Shown here: piece after piece, positions 45,701 through 58,474 of the stretch | How the letters are laid out: every line of letters begins with the position of its first letter | Numbering within the stretch: the stretch's first letter is position 1 | Assembly: GCA_035578905.1 (NCBI GenBank) | Contig: JAQJVL010000123.1 | Span: 1,488,001-1,552,000 of the forward strand | Direction: 5' to 3' | Length of the DNA: 64,000 bases | Origin: Stictocephala bisonia | Taxonomy: Eukaryota; Arthropoda; Insecta; Hemiptera; Membracidae | Notes under the pieces: model-generated | The model's database searches: none | The model's input: the letters and a program-made list of their open reading frames with translations, nothing else | Told to the model about the DNA's origin: nothing | Program-made: the position numbers and the translations under genes

Positions 45701-46657
45701 TGTAGTTTAACTGGCACACAATACCATTGATCAGCTCACTTATAAGCGATAGCCAAATATTATCAAGAGTAACAAAACACTACGTAGTTTAACTGGCACA
45801 CAATACCATTGATCAGCTCACTTATAAGCGATAGCCAAATATTATCAAGAATAACAAAGCACTACGTAGTTTAACTTGCACACAATACCATTGATCAGCT
45901 CACTTATAAGCGATAGCCAAATATTATCAAGAATAACAAAGCACTACGTAGTTTAACTTGCACACAATACCATTGATCAGCTCACTTATAACCGATAGCC
46001 AAATATTATCAAGAATAACAAAGCACTGTAGTTTAACTGGCACACAATACCATTGATCAACTCACTAAAAACGATAGCCAAACAGCATCAAGAATAACAA
46101 AGCACTGTAGTTTAACTGGCACACAATACCATTGATCAACTCACTAAAAACGATAGCCAAACAGCATCAAGAATAACAAAGCACTACGTAATTTAACTGG
46201 CACACAATACCATTGATCAACTCACTAAAACGATAGCCAAACAGTACTGTATCAAGAATAACAAAGCACTACGTAATTTAACTGGCACACAATACCATTG
46301 ATCAACTCACTAAAACGATAGCCAAACAGTACTGTATCAAGAATAACAAAGCACTACGTAATTTAACTGGCACACAATACCATTGATCAACTCACTAAAA
46401 ACGATAGCCAAACAGTACTGTATCAAGAATAACAAAGCACTACGTAATTTAACTGGCACACAATACCATTGATCAACTCACTAAAAACGATAGCCAAACA
46501 GTACTATATCAAGAATAACAAAGCACTACGTAATTTAACTGGCACACAATACCATTGATCAACTCACTAAAACGATAGCCAAACAGTACTGTATCAAGAA
46601 TAACAAAGCACTACGTAGTTTAACTGGCACACAATACCATTGATCAGCTCACTTATA
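42782..46657. repeat. About 80-bp satellite array, about 48 copies
   Basis: The consensus unit runs ATAGCCAAACAGTATCAAGA, ATAACAAAGCACTATAGTTT, AACTGGCACACAATACCATT, GATCAACTCACTTATAAACG (80 bp). Conserved features are the palindromic TTGATCAA and a variable site CACTATAG / CACTGTAG / CACTACGTAG (the ACG insertion gives an 82-83-bp unit). Variant blocks are regional. A duplicated CTTACTTATGGCACACAATT segment makes longer units near 44131, 44241, 44351, 44781 and 45379. AGCCAAATATTATCAAG dominates about 45150-46010. CACTAAAA(A)CGATAG with GTACTGTATC dominates about 46060-46600. Non-coding on both strands. Confidence 0.97.
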
Positions 46658-46854
46658 TACACCGAGTGTGATTAGTGGAAACCCTTATTGCCTGGTAGCC
46701 AACGACCTGCTTCACAGAAGGATTTAGATCAAAACAATCAAACTTATGAAAATGAGTTCGCGGAGGATATATATAGGCTACTTCATAGAGTTTGTAGTTA
46801 TGAAAGATGATATATTTGATTGAACTTCATACAATTGTGAACTTGCGGTCTCCA

Positions 46855-47222
46855 TAATATCTCAATTCTGAGAAAATACGAGAAATTATCTTTATAAACT
46901 TGGTCTATGATGTCAATAATATCTCAGCTCTAGGGGAGAGATAAGAAGTTCTTTTTATAAGCTTGATCTATGAACTTAATAATATCTCAATTGTTGATGA
47001 GAGATGAGAAGTTACTTTTATAAACTTCTCAAATATGTCGATAATATCTCAACTATAGAAGAGAGAAGTTCTTTATATAAACTTGGTCTATGAACTCGAT
47101 AATGTCTCAACTCAAGAGGAGAGGTGAGAAGTTATTTTTATAAACTTGATATATGAACTCTATAGGCCTAATATCTCAACTCAAGAGGAGAGAAGAGAAA
47201 TTTTTTTATTAACTTAGTCTGT
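46855..47222. repeat. 62-bp degenerate tandem repeat, about 6 copies
   Basis: AATATCTCAACTC(A)AGAGGAG, GAGAAGTT and TTTATAAACTTGGTCTATGA recur about every 62 bases from 46855 to 47222, with substitutions and small indels. Confidence 0.88.
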
Positions 47223-50200
47223 GGTTAATAAACCAGGTGGAAAGTATTAATTATGATTGACGCTAATCCTTGCACTGCTGATTCAATACACCAATAAAAC
47301 AGTAGAGAGCCTATTATGGCTCATGTATTGATATTTTTGTTTTTGGGTCTAGCTTGTAGGATTTATCACGAAATTGAAAAATAATCCAATATTATTTTAG
47401 GGTAATAAAAAAAATCAGAAATGACAGCCAGTTAGTTATTAGACTTTTCCCAAACTGAGAGCTGATTTGAAACTATTTGTATTTATGTCTAGCTCTAGGC
47501 TAAGCTAACCATTCTCCACCCGTCCTACCCTTGCCCTACCTACCCAGAACCCTCCACGGCTGAGTGGCTTCTTTTCTCCGTGTTTTTTGCCCCGTGTCGG
47601 CCGAGGTGGATTTGCCGGCCGCTGTTGTCAATACCTAGCCTTGTAATCTCGGCCTTTCAACTCACATTCCTCTAGAGATCACCGTCCTGTCCCCGCTATA
47701 GCACTCCTTTACTAACCAAAATCAGATGTTAAAAGTTGACCATTTCAATAACATAGCAGCGAACGGGGTACACTTAATAACAGCTAAGCAAAGTTATTAA
47801 CTTTATATTCCGAATACTTTGTGTAACATTCTGGTGACATTCTCCCGACAGGTGAATGTGACTAAACATATCGTAGCAAAACAGGATTGAGGTTGTAACA
47901 TAGATGTTCTCTGTGTACTCCACTCAATGTCTAAGGGATGACTGCAAGAAGTAAGAAGTAAGTAAGTGCTACAAAAAGTGTAAGTTGAAATGTAGAGAAA
48001 AACTATGATAAATGTCCTAATGCCATGCCCTAAAACGATTCAAAATTAATTTTTATTATAGACATTTGGGCACAATAGGCCTAACATTTTATGTACGATA
48101 CGTCTGACGCGAGAATGGCCTTATCACACCTGCATCATTCTAGGCGACAGCAGACCGATCAATCAGAGAAATTGAATAGACGAAGAAGTGAAGGCACTCA
48201 AAAACCAAATTCTTTAAAAGCCAAGACATGAAAGCAACCGAGTTGAATAGGGGCAAACTGATTGGACACAGGTGAAGGGCAGGTCTACCTGGAAGGTGTA
48301 GGGCGGGCCGGCGCCACGTCCCTTAGCATGTGGCTGTTTATTGCACCCAAGAGTGGGAAAAAAAGAAATACACCTCTAGGTAGACAACGGAGTGAAGTAA
48401 ATGAAACGATGTAGTCTATTACTGTTGAAAGGTCTATAAACAAAGGAATGTCTGACCTAAAGAATTTATCTGAAGCGTGGCAAAACCTTGTTAGTATTTC
48501 TAGAAATATTTGCAACATTTCCGTAACACGAACTAGTTTCCTAACTGGAAACAATTTGTGTAGAATGACTAGAAAATAAAAAAAAAAAAATAAATAAATA
48601 AAAAAAATCCTTAAATACAAATCCATTTTATTTTATTTTAACAATGCATTATTACAACGTCAAAAGGCGTTAAATTATAAAGCAATAATTTCATAAAAAT
48701 AAATATAACATGCAAATAATTTGTTGATAACATGGGATTATTTTTTTTTTTATTTTTGTTGATAAAAATACAAGTCACACAATAATAGGTATTCTGAAAT
48801 ACTAACAACTTAGATATCTCAAATTAATTATGATCGAATCTTTTCTAGGAACTCTATAGCTACAGAACGACAAAGAGGCAGTCGGTTGTCCTGGTGGCTG
48901 CGGGTTTTGGGTAACTCTATCTTGGAGCCCTGCTCCCCTTCTCAGCGTTGACACTGGAGACTCCTGCTGCTGGTACCCAATCACCACACACCCACCACTG
49001 ACACGCAACTTCACAGCAGTCATTTGGAGTTAATGATACGTAGTTGTTGTAATGGTGAAGAAGGAAACAGTTGAAGAGTTACATGATCTTGTAGATCGAC
49101 AAAAGTTCTTCGAAACGAATTGTGTATGAATCCGATTCGAATGGAGAACTTAAAACAATTAGCAAAGAATGAAATTGCATACTTTTTTACTAAATAAAAA
49201 TATTTTAATCTTAAGATTCTTCACATTCAATCAAGTAAGACACCTTTTGTGAAATAAGTACACCATGAACTATAAAAATAACGAATTAACGGAACAGCCT
49301 TTATTTTAGTGGCGAAGTTAGGACTATACAGTCCTCTCTTCCACTTAACCACGTACCATTTTGATTGTTTAGAAATTTTATTAGAATCAAACTTGCCCAA
49401 GATGTATGATTGGCTACATATAAAACTGAAATGATTTTTATCATAATCTCAAAACCTTGTAAACATTTTCATTTTCTTCACGCACAAATGAAAACCCGAT
49501 TAAAAGAATTTTAGTCATCTGACTCTATTAACAAAGCATATGCAAAGGAAACGAACCTTCACCGCCAGCATTAGTGATCAGAAATGTAAATCACTTTAGT
49601 AAAACATAATTAATTATTAAGTTTGATTTACGTTAAAATATATGTAAAAGAAATATATATTCACAAGTTGTCTAAAACGATTACATCAGCTGTTTCACCT
49701 ACACCCGCTAAATTATTGCATCTTTAATTTATAATGCATCTTATAATTAATGCTACGAAACTCATAAGACATTTCTATGAGTTCTGAGTTAGAGCAGCCT
49801 CCAAATCCAAGCCGTATCGAAATGACGCTGATTCGTCACAGATTTGCACTACCCGTGTCCCTCGGCATCTGACGTAAAAACTGGCCAGTCGGCAGAGTGG
49901 AGGTCGGCAGTCTGCGGTTCCCACTGGCCGACGTAGACCGGACAACGTCGACACTGTCATTTAGGAATTTGGTTGTATTTTGGGGGGAGAAATCGGTATA
50001 GAACAAGCACTGAAGGTGTTGTTCGCATGAGATTGTGTTTATATTTACAGGTACTTGATTAATACTTTGATTTGTATCTTTCCAAATGTTCAGCTCCGGC
50101 AAAAACGAAACCTCAAAGTTTCCTGGTGTAAAATAAACAATAGATGATAATCGGTGATAAAAAGGACTACAATCAAAACTAATAATTCGTCTGTAATGGA

Positions 50201-51145
50201 GAGGAATATTTTTTGTAAAATGTAACTATGTACCGTTATTTATAGTCGTGAAACGATAATCTGTGCCAACGAAAAACATATTTTGAATTTTGTTTTTGTA
50301 TACATACATTTTATTATTCCCATTCGTAGATGAGTCGTTGGATGGTCACATGCCTAATAACGTGTCAGAAGGTTAAATGTGTGTCTATGAGTCGATGGAT
50401 GGGTCTACAGACAAGATCAATGGTAATCACGAATGATCTTCAGAGGCTATGAGGATAGGTTTCCAGATGTTCGTACTGTACAAGATAAGCTAAGCCGTTC
50501 GTATATGGGTGGATGGATGATAGTATATACGCGTATCGCGTATTTGAAGTAAAATAAAATACAATCTCTCCCACAATGATTTAAAGGCAAATAATAGAGC
50601 AATTTCATTCTTTAATGTTTATGTTACGTAAAGTAAATTGTGTAGTCTATAAAAACAGCTTTCAACTAGAAGAACGAGACTTTTCATGTCACCAGTCGGC
50701 CTCCAAGGCAAACTAGCGGTGTAGGACTTCATAAACCGTTTCCTGAGTAGCAAACTGAGCAAATTACTGCGCGATTAAAGGGCTTTCAAAACAAAGGAAG
50801 TGGAGTCAATAAACCGGCTGTAAATAGTGGAACTAGGCCAGTGAAAGTGAGAGAGGCCATGAGAATAGACAGAAGGAATAATACACAAAGTGACTGATAT
50901 TGATACATTATAGTCTTGCGGGGTGATGGTGTTGCGTGTTTCTCGGGTCTGCGAAGTCGTTCAGCTCCTCAGTTTAGTTGTTTTTAACACGCCGTATATC
51001 TTGGCGATTTGATATTTTGAACACTTAAGTTACCTTAAGAAAGAGCAACTAGCATTATTTGACTTTGCCTCTATAAGACTTGACTCCGAAAATGTCTCCG
51101 GAAACAAAATGACTTTCTTATTCCTTAGATGTCCATGCGCAAATG
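47223..51145. other. Unassigned, 3.9 kb; no gene seen
   Basis: GC-richer patches at 47510-47700, 48280-48350, 48840-49010 and 49790-49960 contain short frames without recognisable domains. A-rich and T-rich runs occur near 48579-48607 and 48741-48760. A 113-codon minus-strand frame (48285-48626) is mostly low-complexity Phe/Tyr/Leu from the A-run. Nothing supports a gene. Confidence 0.35.
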
Positions 51146-52041
51146 GCATTTAATGCTCAGGATCAAGCAACGCAAACCACCCCTTCTACTCTATGCATTT
51201 AGTCCTCAGGATCAAGCAACGCAAACCACCCCTTCTACTCTATGCATTTAGTCCTCAGGATCAAGCAACGCAAACCACCCCTTCTACTCTATGCATTTAA
51301 TCCTCAGGATCAAGCAACGCAAACCACCTCTTCTACTCTATGCATTTAATCCTCAGGATCAAGCAACGCAAACCACCCCTTCTACTCTATGCATTTAGTC
51401 CTCAGGATCAAGCAACGCAAACCACCTCTTCTACTCTATGCATTTAGTCCTCAGGATCAAGCAACGCAAACCACCCCTTCTACTCTATACTCTATGCATT
51501 TAGTCCTCAGGATCAAGCAACGCAAACCACCTCTTCTACTCTATGCATTTAGTCCTCAGGATCAAGCAACGCAAACCACCCCTTCTACTCTATGCATTTA
51601 GTCCTCAGGATCAAGCAACGCAAACCACCTCTTCTACTCTATGCATTTAATCCTCAGGATCAAGCAACGCAAACCACCCCTTCTACTCTATGCATTTAAT
51701 CCTCAGGATCAAGCAACGCAAACCACCCCTTCTACTCTATGCATTTAATCCTCAGGATCAAGCAACGCAAACCACCCCTTCCACTCTATGCATTTAGTCC
51801 TCAGGATCAAGCAACGCAAACCACCTCTTCTACTCTATGCATTTAATCCTCAGGATCAAGCAACGCAAACCACCCCTTCTACTCTATGCATTTAATCCTC
51901 AGGATCAAGCAACGCAAACCACCCCTTCTACTCTATGCATTTAGTCCTCAGGATCAAGCAACGCAAACCACCTCTTCTACTCTATGCATTTAATCCTCAG
52001 GATCAAGCAACGCAAACCATCCCTTCTACTCTATGCATTTC
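51146..52041. repeat. 49-bp minisatellite, about 18 copies
   Basis: The unit GCATTTAGTCCTCAGGATCA, AGCAACGCAAACCACCCCTT, CTACTCTAT is 49 bp. Variants alternate AGTCC/AATCC and CCCCTT/CCTCTT, and one unit (near 51481) carries a 10-bp CTCTATACTC-like duplication. A 70-codon frame inside is only the repeat read through (49 is not a multiple of 3). Confidence 0.96.
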
Positions 52042-54338
52042 GTAATTTTTTAACTCCCAAACATAAGAGAGTTAACTTCGTATAACTCAAGGTTTCCAGG
52101 ACTTAATTTTATGGCTATTTTCAATTTATATTCGTGTCTGTCTCATATATCTGCATTTCTAGTTTGTTTCCGGATTCCACGTTTACTGTGTCCCTTATAC
52201 ATTTTTCTTTACAATAATTGAAATTTATCGAGACTACCAGATATCGCACTTCGAAATACGTTTCATGTACGTTTTAATCTAAAACTTTCAAGACAAGCAT
52301 GAGTAAAATCTTGTTTAATTCGTTAATTTAAGCGACGGATTGATGTTCTGTACACGCTATCACACTGAACGAGATGGGGTTCTTGACATTGTACGGACTA
52401 TTTTATTGGGCTTCGGAGACTTAATGATGCCGTTATTTACAGACAATGGCTCAGACACTTGTCAACATCACTGATAACTTATCAAAACAATTGAACACGG
52501 ATTCAAGCTTATCGATTTGCATATTGAATTTATTAACTCACATATACCTGATTAGTACATTTGAACAAAAATTAAATACTTCATATCAGTAAATTAGGAG
52601 ATAAGAAACAATCAATAATAAATGTACTAAAATATTTTAGTCTCCTTTTTAAACGTCATATTATGAATAAAAGAATAATGGTCATATTATGAATGGTCGG
52701 TTAACTCGAGGGCTGATTTTAACGCTCAAAACGGAGTACATTTTTGTTGTCAGCTTACCCGTGTTTAATTCAATTCCTCAACAGGTAAGATTATTGAAAT
52801 TTAGTAAAATTTGTCGCACCTGGTAAACATGATATTGTTCTAAAATTTATAAAGAATAAGTTTTATTAGAAACCGCTCCTCTTAGTACGAAAGGGTGGTT
52901 AACTAACACAAACTAGGGTCAGTTGATACTTTTGTTCAGTCATTAAAAAAATCTCACTTGTCCTATAACTCTGGGGTAGGACAATGATATTATAATATTA
53001 ACACAATTACACATATTCAGTAAATATAGATATTTCCGTGAGAATAGAATTAGTAAATATTTGTAGTCCAGTTCAAAATAGAGCCCAATTCAGACCCTAA
53101 GCGATTTTAATAATTAAATAATTTCATTTAGTTTTCAGATTTCCTACAAATAGATGCAGATTTTTTTATAATATAAGTTTTCTTCAGATAATCGACGTAA
53201 CCATTAAAAAATAATCTGCCAAAGATTTATCAACTTTAACTCTATAAATAAACTATTATTAAGTGTATTACGTGGTTTTCTCAATCAAGATAAAAGTGGC
53301 TGTAATGCTGACTTCAATTTGTAATGTGACTTTGGTCATCAATAGAGTTAATGTGAAGTGATTAGAGACCAGTAAACATGTGATATCAGAGTTCGATAAA
53401 ACGCGTTGTGACGTCCAACCTCTGGCGGGGGGTGAGGGGGGCTGTTGGAAAAATACTGTATTTATTTGCTTTAATCTGCAGTTAACTGCCCTCCTTAGTT
53501 GACGTGTAGTAAAACAACTATTTTGATCCGTAGCGATTTAATGACGGCAATTAAAATTATAACAGGAATTTAGTAGTTTAGAACTCAATCAATTCCCCGA
53601 GGTGGTAATAAAATTTATCTTTCATAAAAGAAGATATAAAAACCACGAAGAAATAGCTTCGATTTAAAAACAGCTCTTAAAATTTAAATTGTTGAAAGAA
53701 TATTGGTACTGTATTTGTTTGCTTATATCTGTATTCTGTTTCCGACTTTATAAACACTAAAAGAATCTTTTCAATTATTTTCTTTATAACGTGTTTCAAA
53801 ACTTGACATTGCACTTATGTGTCAGGAATCATTCATCCAACCAATATAATAGTATTTATTAATTTATTTAATTCGTCGTATTTAGGCGTAATTCCTCATC
53901 AAAGGTCCATTTTCCTGTGGAATCGTGTTTCCAGGCCTGGCTCAGTGAACACCTCCAGTATATAGTATATTGATCATCACTTGAGATGACGCTGCTGCTA
54001 AGTAACGGTAACTGTAAAATATGACACTTAGTTAAGACCCTTTCAGACACTTAACCTCGTTTACCAATGAATCACACCGGTAAGGTTAAACTGTGTAAAC
54101 ATGCGGAACTATATCCTCTGCTAGGAGTGTTCACAATGTCTAGTTTTTGGTTGAACAAATATTTTGTTTAGTACTTACCGATGTTATACGTTTAAAATCT
54201 AACAAAAATTAAGTGTAGAAAAAAGTCGTGAAGCGCCAACTATGTGAGAGAACCTCCAACGTTGTAGAGAGCGGCTTCATTCCTGTGGTCAGCTCGCAAT
54301 GACCTTGACGTACACATCCAACATCTTGACTCAACAGC
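52042..54338. other. Unassigned AT-rich sequence
   Basis: No recognisable gene or repeat. Short minus-strand frames at 53868-54050 and 54209-54427; the latter overlaps the next repeat and is not a gene. Confidence 0.35.
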
Positions 54339-54603
54339 CAGGCGGTTGTTGAGGGGGTCCATGCAGCCACACATCTGGACGAGTATTTTGTGTGTTCAAT
54401 CACGATGGAAAACATTTCACTTAGCACGTGAACTGACGGTCAGGTGGTTGTTGAGGGGGTCCATGTAAGCACACAACTGGACGAGTATTTCGTGTGTTCA
54501 ATCACAGTGCAGTAACGATAGGAATTATTTCACCTGGGACGTGAACTGACCGCCAGGTGGTTGTTGAGGGGGTCCATGCAAGCACACATCTGGACGAGTA
54601 TTT
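54339..54603. repeat. 102-113-bp tandem repeat, 2.5 copies
   Basis: CAGG(C/T)GGTTGTTGAGGGGGTC with CACACA(T/A)CTGGACGAGTATTT starts at 54339, 54441 and 54554. The unit length difference (102 versus 113) comes from extra bases after GTGTTCAATCAC. Confidence 0.92.
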
Positions 54604-55920
54604 TGAGCTCGCCGCCAGCCGCGCTCACAGCAAAAAGATACAATTTACATCTGGCATAGAAAGAAATCCGAGATGGAAATATTAGTTTGTGTTGCGTCTA
54701 ACGGATTTCAACACACAGATGCCAAAATCCCGGAACATCACCAAATGTGTGGTGTTTGCTTGTTTAGTTTTCATTTTCAAACATTTTCTGCAATCTGTCT
54801 TGGGCTTTGAGTGATTCCTTCATTCCATCCTCTCCATAAACCGATGACGATATTAATAGGCTATGAACGGTACTTATCACATATTTGCTACATTGGTATC
54901 GTTATTTCCCTTCTAAACACACTCAATTCTCATTTATCAAATGACTATGTTCGTTCATGAGTATATAAGGCCATGAGAAGTTCGAATTTAAACTTTTTTG
55001 CCTTTAAAAGATCAATTAACTGAGTCTCATATGTGAATCTTTACTTCTCGACAAATATAGGTACGTCAACCATTATAGAATTCTCTGAGCAACCATACCT
55101 CATTTACGCAATTCTGGTTTCAGTTGAAGAAATGCGTTAGTTTATAAACATAATTTGTAAAGTAAATTATAGTTTTCAGTAACAAAACCCGTATTTTCAA
55201 GTTCTCTTGGTTAATGGATCCAGGTAAGTACATCGTAACAAGTCGTTGATATTGTATTGTTAGTCACTTTGCTTTTGGTACAAAGTCATTTTTACTCATC
55301 TAGATGTTTGAATAAGATTAATAATATATGCCTATATTTTTCTTCTGCACTTCATAGCACAAAAGAGGTTATTTTTCATAGTTTGCGCAGTCTGTATCAT
55401 TTAACAATAAAAGAGAACATCATCAATAAATAAAATACAAACGTATGAAATTAGTTAGTAAGCTAATCTTATTATCCACGGCAAATGACACAAATTGCTT
55501 CATTCACCAAACAGTATTAATAGTCCACTACACAAATCTCAATACTTAATTACTAATTAAAAACTCAGTTTTGAACTTGCTTAAAACGTGAGGAAGGATC
55601 TATATTTTATTAACAAAAGCCGTTCTGAAATGACTTTATCCAGTTCAAGCTGCCAGTAGTCCCAGGTTCAATGGAGGAATTTTCAAAACAGACATTGACA
55701 AAGAGCCAGCGGTCGCATCATGGAGTTGAATATTCAATGACTGGGCGTCTGGACTTGGCCGGCCAGCCAGAGGCCAGGACTGCCTCGGTCAAGCCGCCTC
55801 ACCTGAGCTCTCCAAGGTCCTTCCTCGTTGGCTATCAGATAGCAATCAACATCGATCCTTGTTCACCTCATTATCGTAATACTGTACTCCCAACTTAGAT
55901 CCTGAGCAGTAACATTATTC
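54604..55920. other. Unassigned sequence
   Basis: AT-rich with a GC-richer patch at 55690-55830 (75-codon + frame 55671-55898, unrecognised). A TATATAAG box at 54961-54968 has no defensible transcript downstream. Confidence 0.35.
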
Positions 55921-56158
55921 TTGGACTTCGTCCTTTCGACAGAGAAAACAAATACAGAAGCAACGCCTCAGTGGTATCTTTATACATCTGTAGTAATAAT
56001 TACTACGTTAATCCTTCAGTATTTGGGTGGGGGGGGGGGGGCTAATACAGGAGGAACTGACAAGGTGCTGCCCCTGTCATCGCATGTCAAAGTAGAGAAA
56101 TAACACTCGATACACATTGAGCCCACTATTGGATGCGACCTCTGTTTCCTTCTTCTCT
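55921..56158. repeat. Dispersed repeat family R3, copy 2
   Basis: Counterpart of 29215-29545, shortened in the 5' half and interrupted by a G-run (about 56029-56040). Shared phrases include GCCTCAGTGG, ATCTGTAGTAATAATTA and GGATGCGACCTCTGTTTC. Confidence 0.7.
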
Positions 56159-57790
56159 GTATCTATTCACTAAAACCATCGATACTACTAAACTATTACT
56201 AGTAAACAACGGATATAAATAATAAATAATCGAATATTTAATACTAGTTTAAAGAAAGTAACTTTAAAAATTCCACAGCTCCAATAAAAGGTTAGTCATT
56301 ACACTTAATATCACTATTATATTTTGTTCGTGGTTATAAATTGGGAAGCATATTGGACTGTAATTAACATGCTCATTGGTAAATCTAGCTGAATACACAA
56401 GAATTATCAGGTTTGATCTAAAAAAACGTAAAACAAACTCGATTGAGGCCCGCGACGTTTGTATTAAAGAACAGTCCACCTAACCAAGACTACAGACACT
56501 TACACTTCAAGACTAGGGACATATTCTTATTAACTCCCTAAAATTATTTTGAAGTTACTACTTGCTATTCATTTTTATTTAAGACTCAAAATAGAAATTA
56601 ATAATACTAATGATAGTGTTAAAGAATATTTAAAAACGTAGAAATTAATATTTTGATGATTAGGTGCAGGAACTAAATATTAAAAAAAAACTAAAAAAAA
56701 TGTAATATGTGGCATAACAAACGTTATGACCCAAGACGTAACCTTGGTCGTGACTAACATTACGTTTCAAATTGTATCACACCTGATATACCTGTTGTAC
56801 AATAAAGCCAAGCAAATAAGGTGAGGGGTCTCCCTTATCGGATGATAAGATATGAGAATCTAGAGCCGGCACACACACGCTGTACAGACAGGTTAGATAG
56901 TTCACTAGGTCAACTGTTCCTCAGAAAGCTATTACTTGATAGCCCAATAGCTAGGGCAACTAAGGGACCTACAGCTTTACGTGGAATCTGAACTACGTAG
57001 TGTTGGGTCTGATTTTTAGTTAACTGACAAGCCAGATACTCAGTTCTCTTCCCTGCACAACATTTGAACCCTGACTACCATCCAACATGGACACCCCAGT
57101 CTTCTCTAGTAGTGTCCACGTCGATGGCAATCATTGAGCGGACGCCGTGTCGGTGTTAAGAGGACTGAGTATACAACCTATCACCTACAATCTCCTCAAC
57201 ACTTTATCCCCAAGTAGCTGGGTTACAGCACTGCGTGTATCGGTGGGTGTGTCGATACCACTGTATGTGTATTGTATTACAACTGGAGTTTTTGCCTCAT
57301 GATGATGATGCTCTGTGGTGCAGACATGCGAGTGTTGACCTTGAAGTAGACCTGTAGTACACGGCCATGTAGTATTGTGTATGTCACGCTCCAAGGCAGT
57401 TCCCATGAAGCCCCCGTCTCATGTTAGCGTACGCAGCAAGGCGTCGTGTTCCTAGAACCACATGCATACTGGATGTGCTGACGCGCCAGGGCGCCAACGA
57501 CCTGATACTGCAGTTACTACCTGGAATGCATCTTGAGTTTTGTCGGAATTTTGTGGTATGCTGTTAAAAAACCATGGTCCGTGCAGAAAAAAAAAATGTA
57601 TTCTAGACTACAGATTTTCCGATGACAGGGAAGTTAAAATAAATGACTGAACAAACAAAAAAAGATCAACCAGGAATTGTTCAACTGTACTTCCAAATAC
57701 AGAATGTAAGTAGTTACAGAATGTAAACAATGGACAAGACTGGTAGTTAAAGAAGTAAACTCTATTACTACGATGAATTATAGTGATATT
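56159..57790. other. Unassigned; balanced-composition patch 57060-57530
   Basis: A more GC-balanced stretch contains a 73-codon minus-strand frame (57185-57406). I recognise neither it nor the flanking minus-strand translation, which resembles a decayed coding region only weakly. Confidence 0.3.
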
Positions 57791-58060
57791 TATTCATTTA
57801 ATGTTAAGACGTCGATCGTTAAGAGACGGGTGAATATGGATTTCGAATGAGTGTTGATGAGCAAATGCAGTCATCCTTCGTTACAAACTAAGGCCGAGTA
57901 ATCTTTAGAAAGTGTAATTTGTCCAATGACAAATGAACAGACGGTGGTTGTCCCCTTGGTAAATTGCCCCTTCAAAATTTGTTATAGCTCTGGTTGGGAT
58001 CGAACTGAGAACCTTTAGCTTACAAATCTGGGCCTTAATCAACTACGCTACCAAGATTGG
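57791..58060 (-). mobile_element. tRNA-derived SINE, copy D (most complete head)
   Basis: Minus-strand copy. From 58060 on the minus strand: TTGGTAGCGTAGTTGATTAA (A box), then AGATTTGTAAGCTAAAGGTT and CTCAGTTCGATCCCA (B box), which is clearly tRNA-like over about 65 bases. The body has TGTTCATTTGTCATTGG and CGGCCTTAGTTTGTAACGAA, and the end is CGATCGACGTCTTAAC with an AAATGAATAAAT-like tail at 57791. It is the best template for defining the family. Confidence 0.88.
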
Positions 58061-58130
58061 ATAAGTTTTCCCTTGATATCATTAGAAAATCATTTTGACT
58101 TTCTCTAAAACGTGTAAGAACATGAAAACC

Positions 58131-58313
58131 ACGCGCGCGCGCTACACACGCACACGCGAACGCGCACGCGCACGCACGCACCCACGCACGCACCCACACA
58201 CCCACGCACCCAACCCCCCCAACCCACGCACCCACGCACGCACGCACGCACGCACACACGCACACACGCGCACACGCGCGCTCACGCACGCACACACGCA
58301 CACACGCGCACAC
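58131..58313. repeat. CA/CG alternating microsatellite
   Basis: A run of (CACG/CACA/CCCACG)n with CGCGCGCG at the start is almost wholly alternating purine-pyrimidine apart from CCC steps. Three long frames here are artefacts of the repeat. Such sequence can adopt Z-DNA in principle. Confidence 0.95.
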
Positions 58314-58474
58314 ACAAGCGAGATTTGCAAACACTGTCTTTTAAACTGCATGTACAGTACATGCCTTCCATAATTGGCATATCTGTATATCACATACCAT
58401 GTGTAGCACATTGTACGTGGAAGATCGATGCTCCAAAAGACATATACAGTAGATAAGTCGGTAGGCGAGAAAAT

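Noticed and set aside
42782..46657. CRISPR-like array
   Set aside because: Units are contiguous and nearly identical, with no unique spacers. The window is eukaryotic, and this is a satellite.
51389..51601. 70-codon frame with an internally repeated peptide
   Set aside because: It is the 49-bp minisatellite translated. The unit is not a multiple of three and the frame is broken in neighbouring units.
54955..54975. TATATAAG promoter
   Set aside because: AT-rich DNA produces such boxes often, and nothing downstream looks transcribed.
57976..58060. Functional tRNA gene on the minus strand
   Set aside because: A and B boxes are present, but the acceptor stem does not close and the same head recurs in other SINE copies with a common body and tail.
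58035..58411. Three open frames of 89-99 codons rich in Cys/Val/Arg or Thr/His/Arg
   Set aside because: They are read-throughs of the CA/CG microsatellite on both strands, not proteins.
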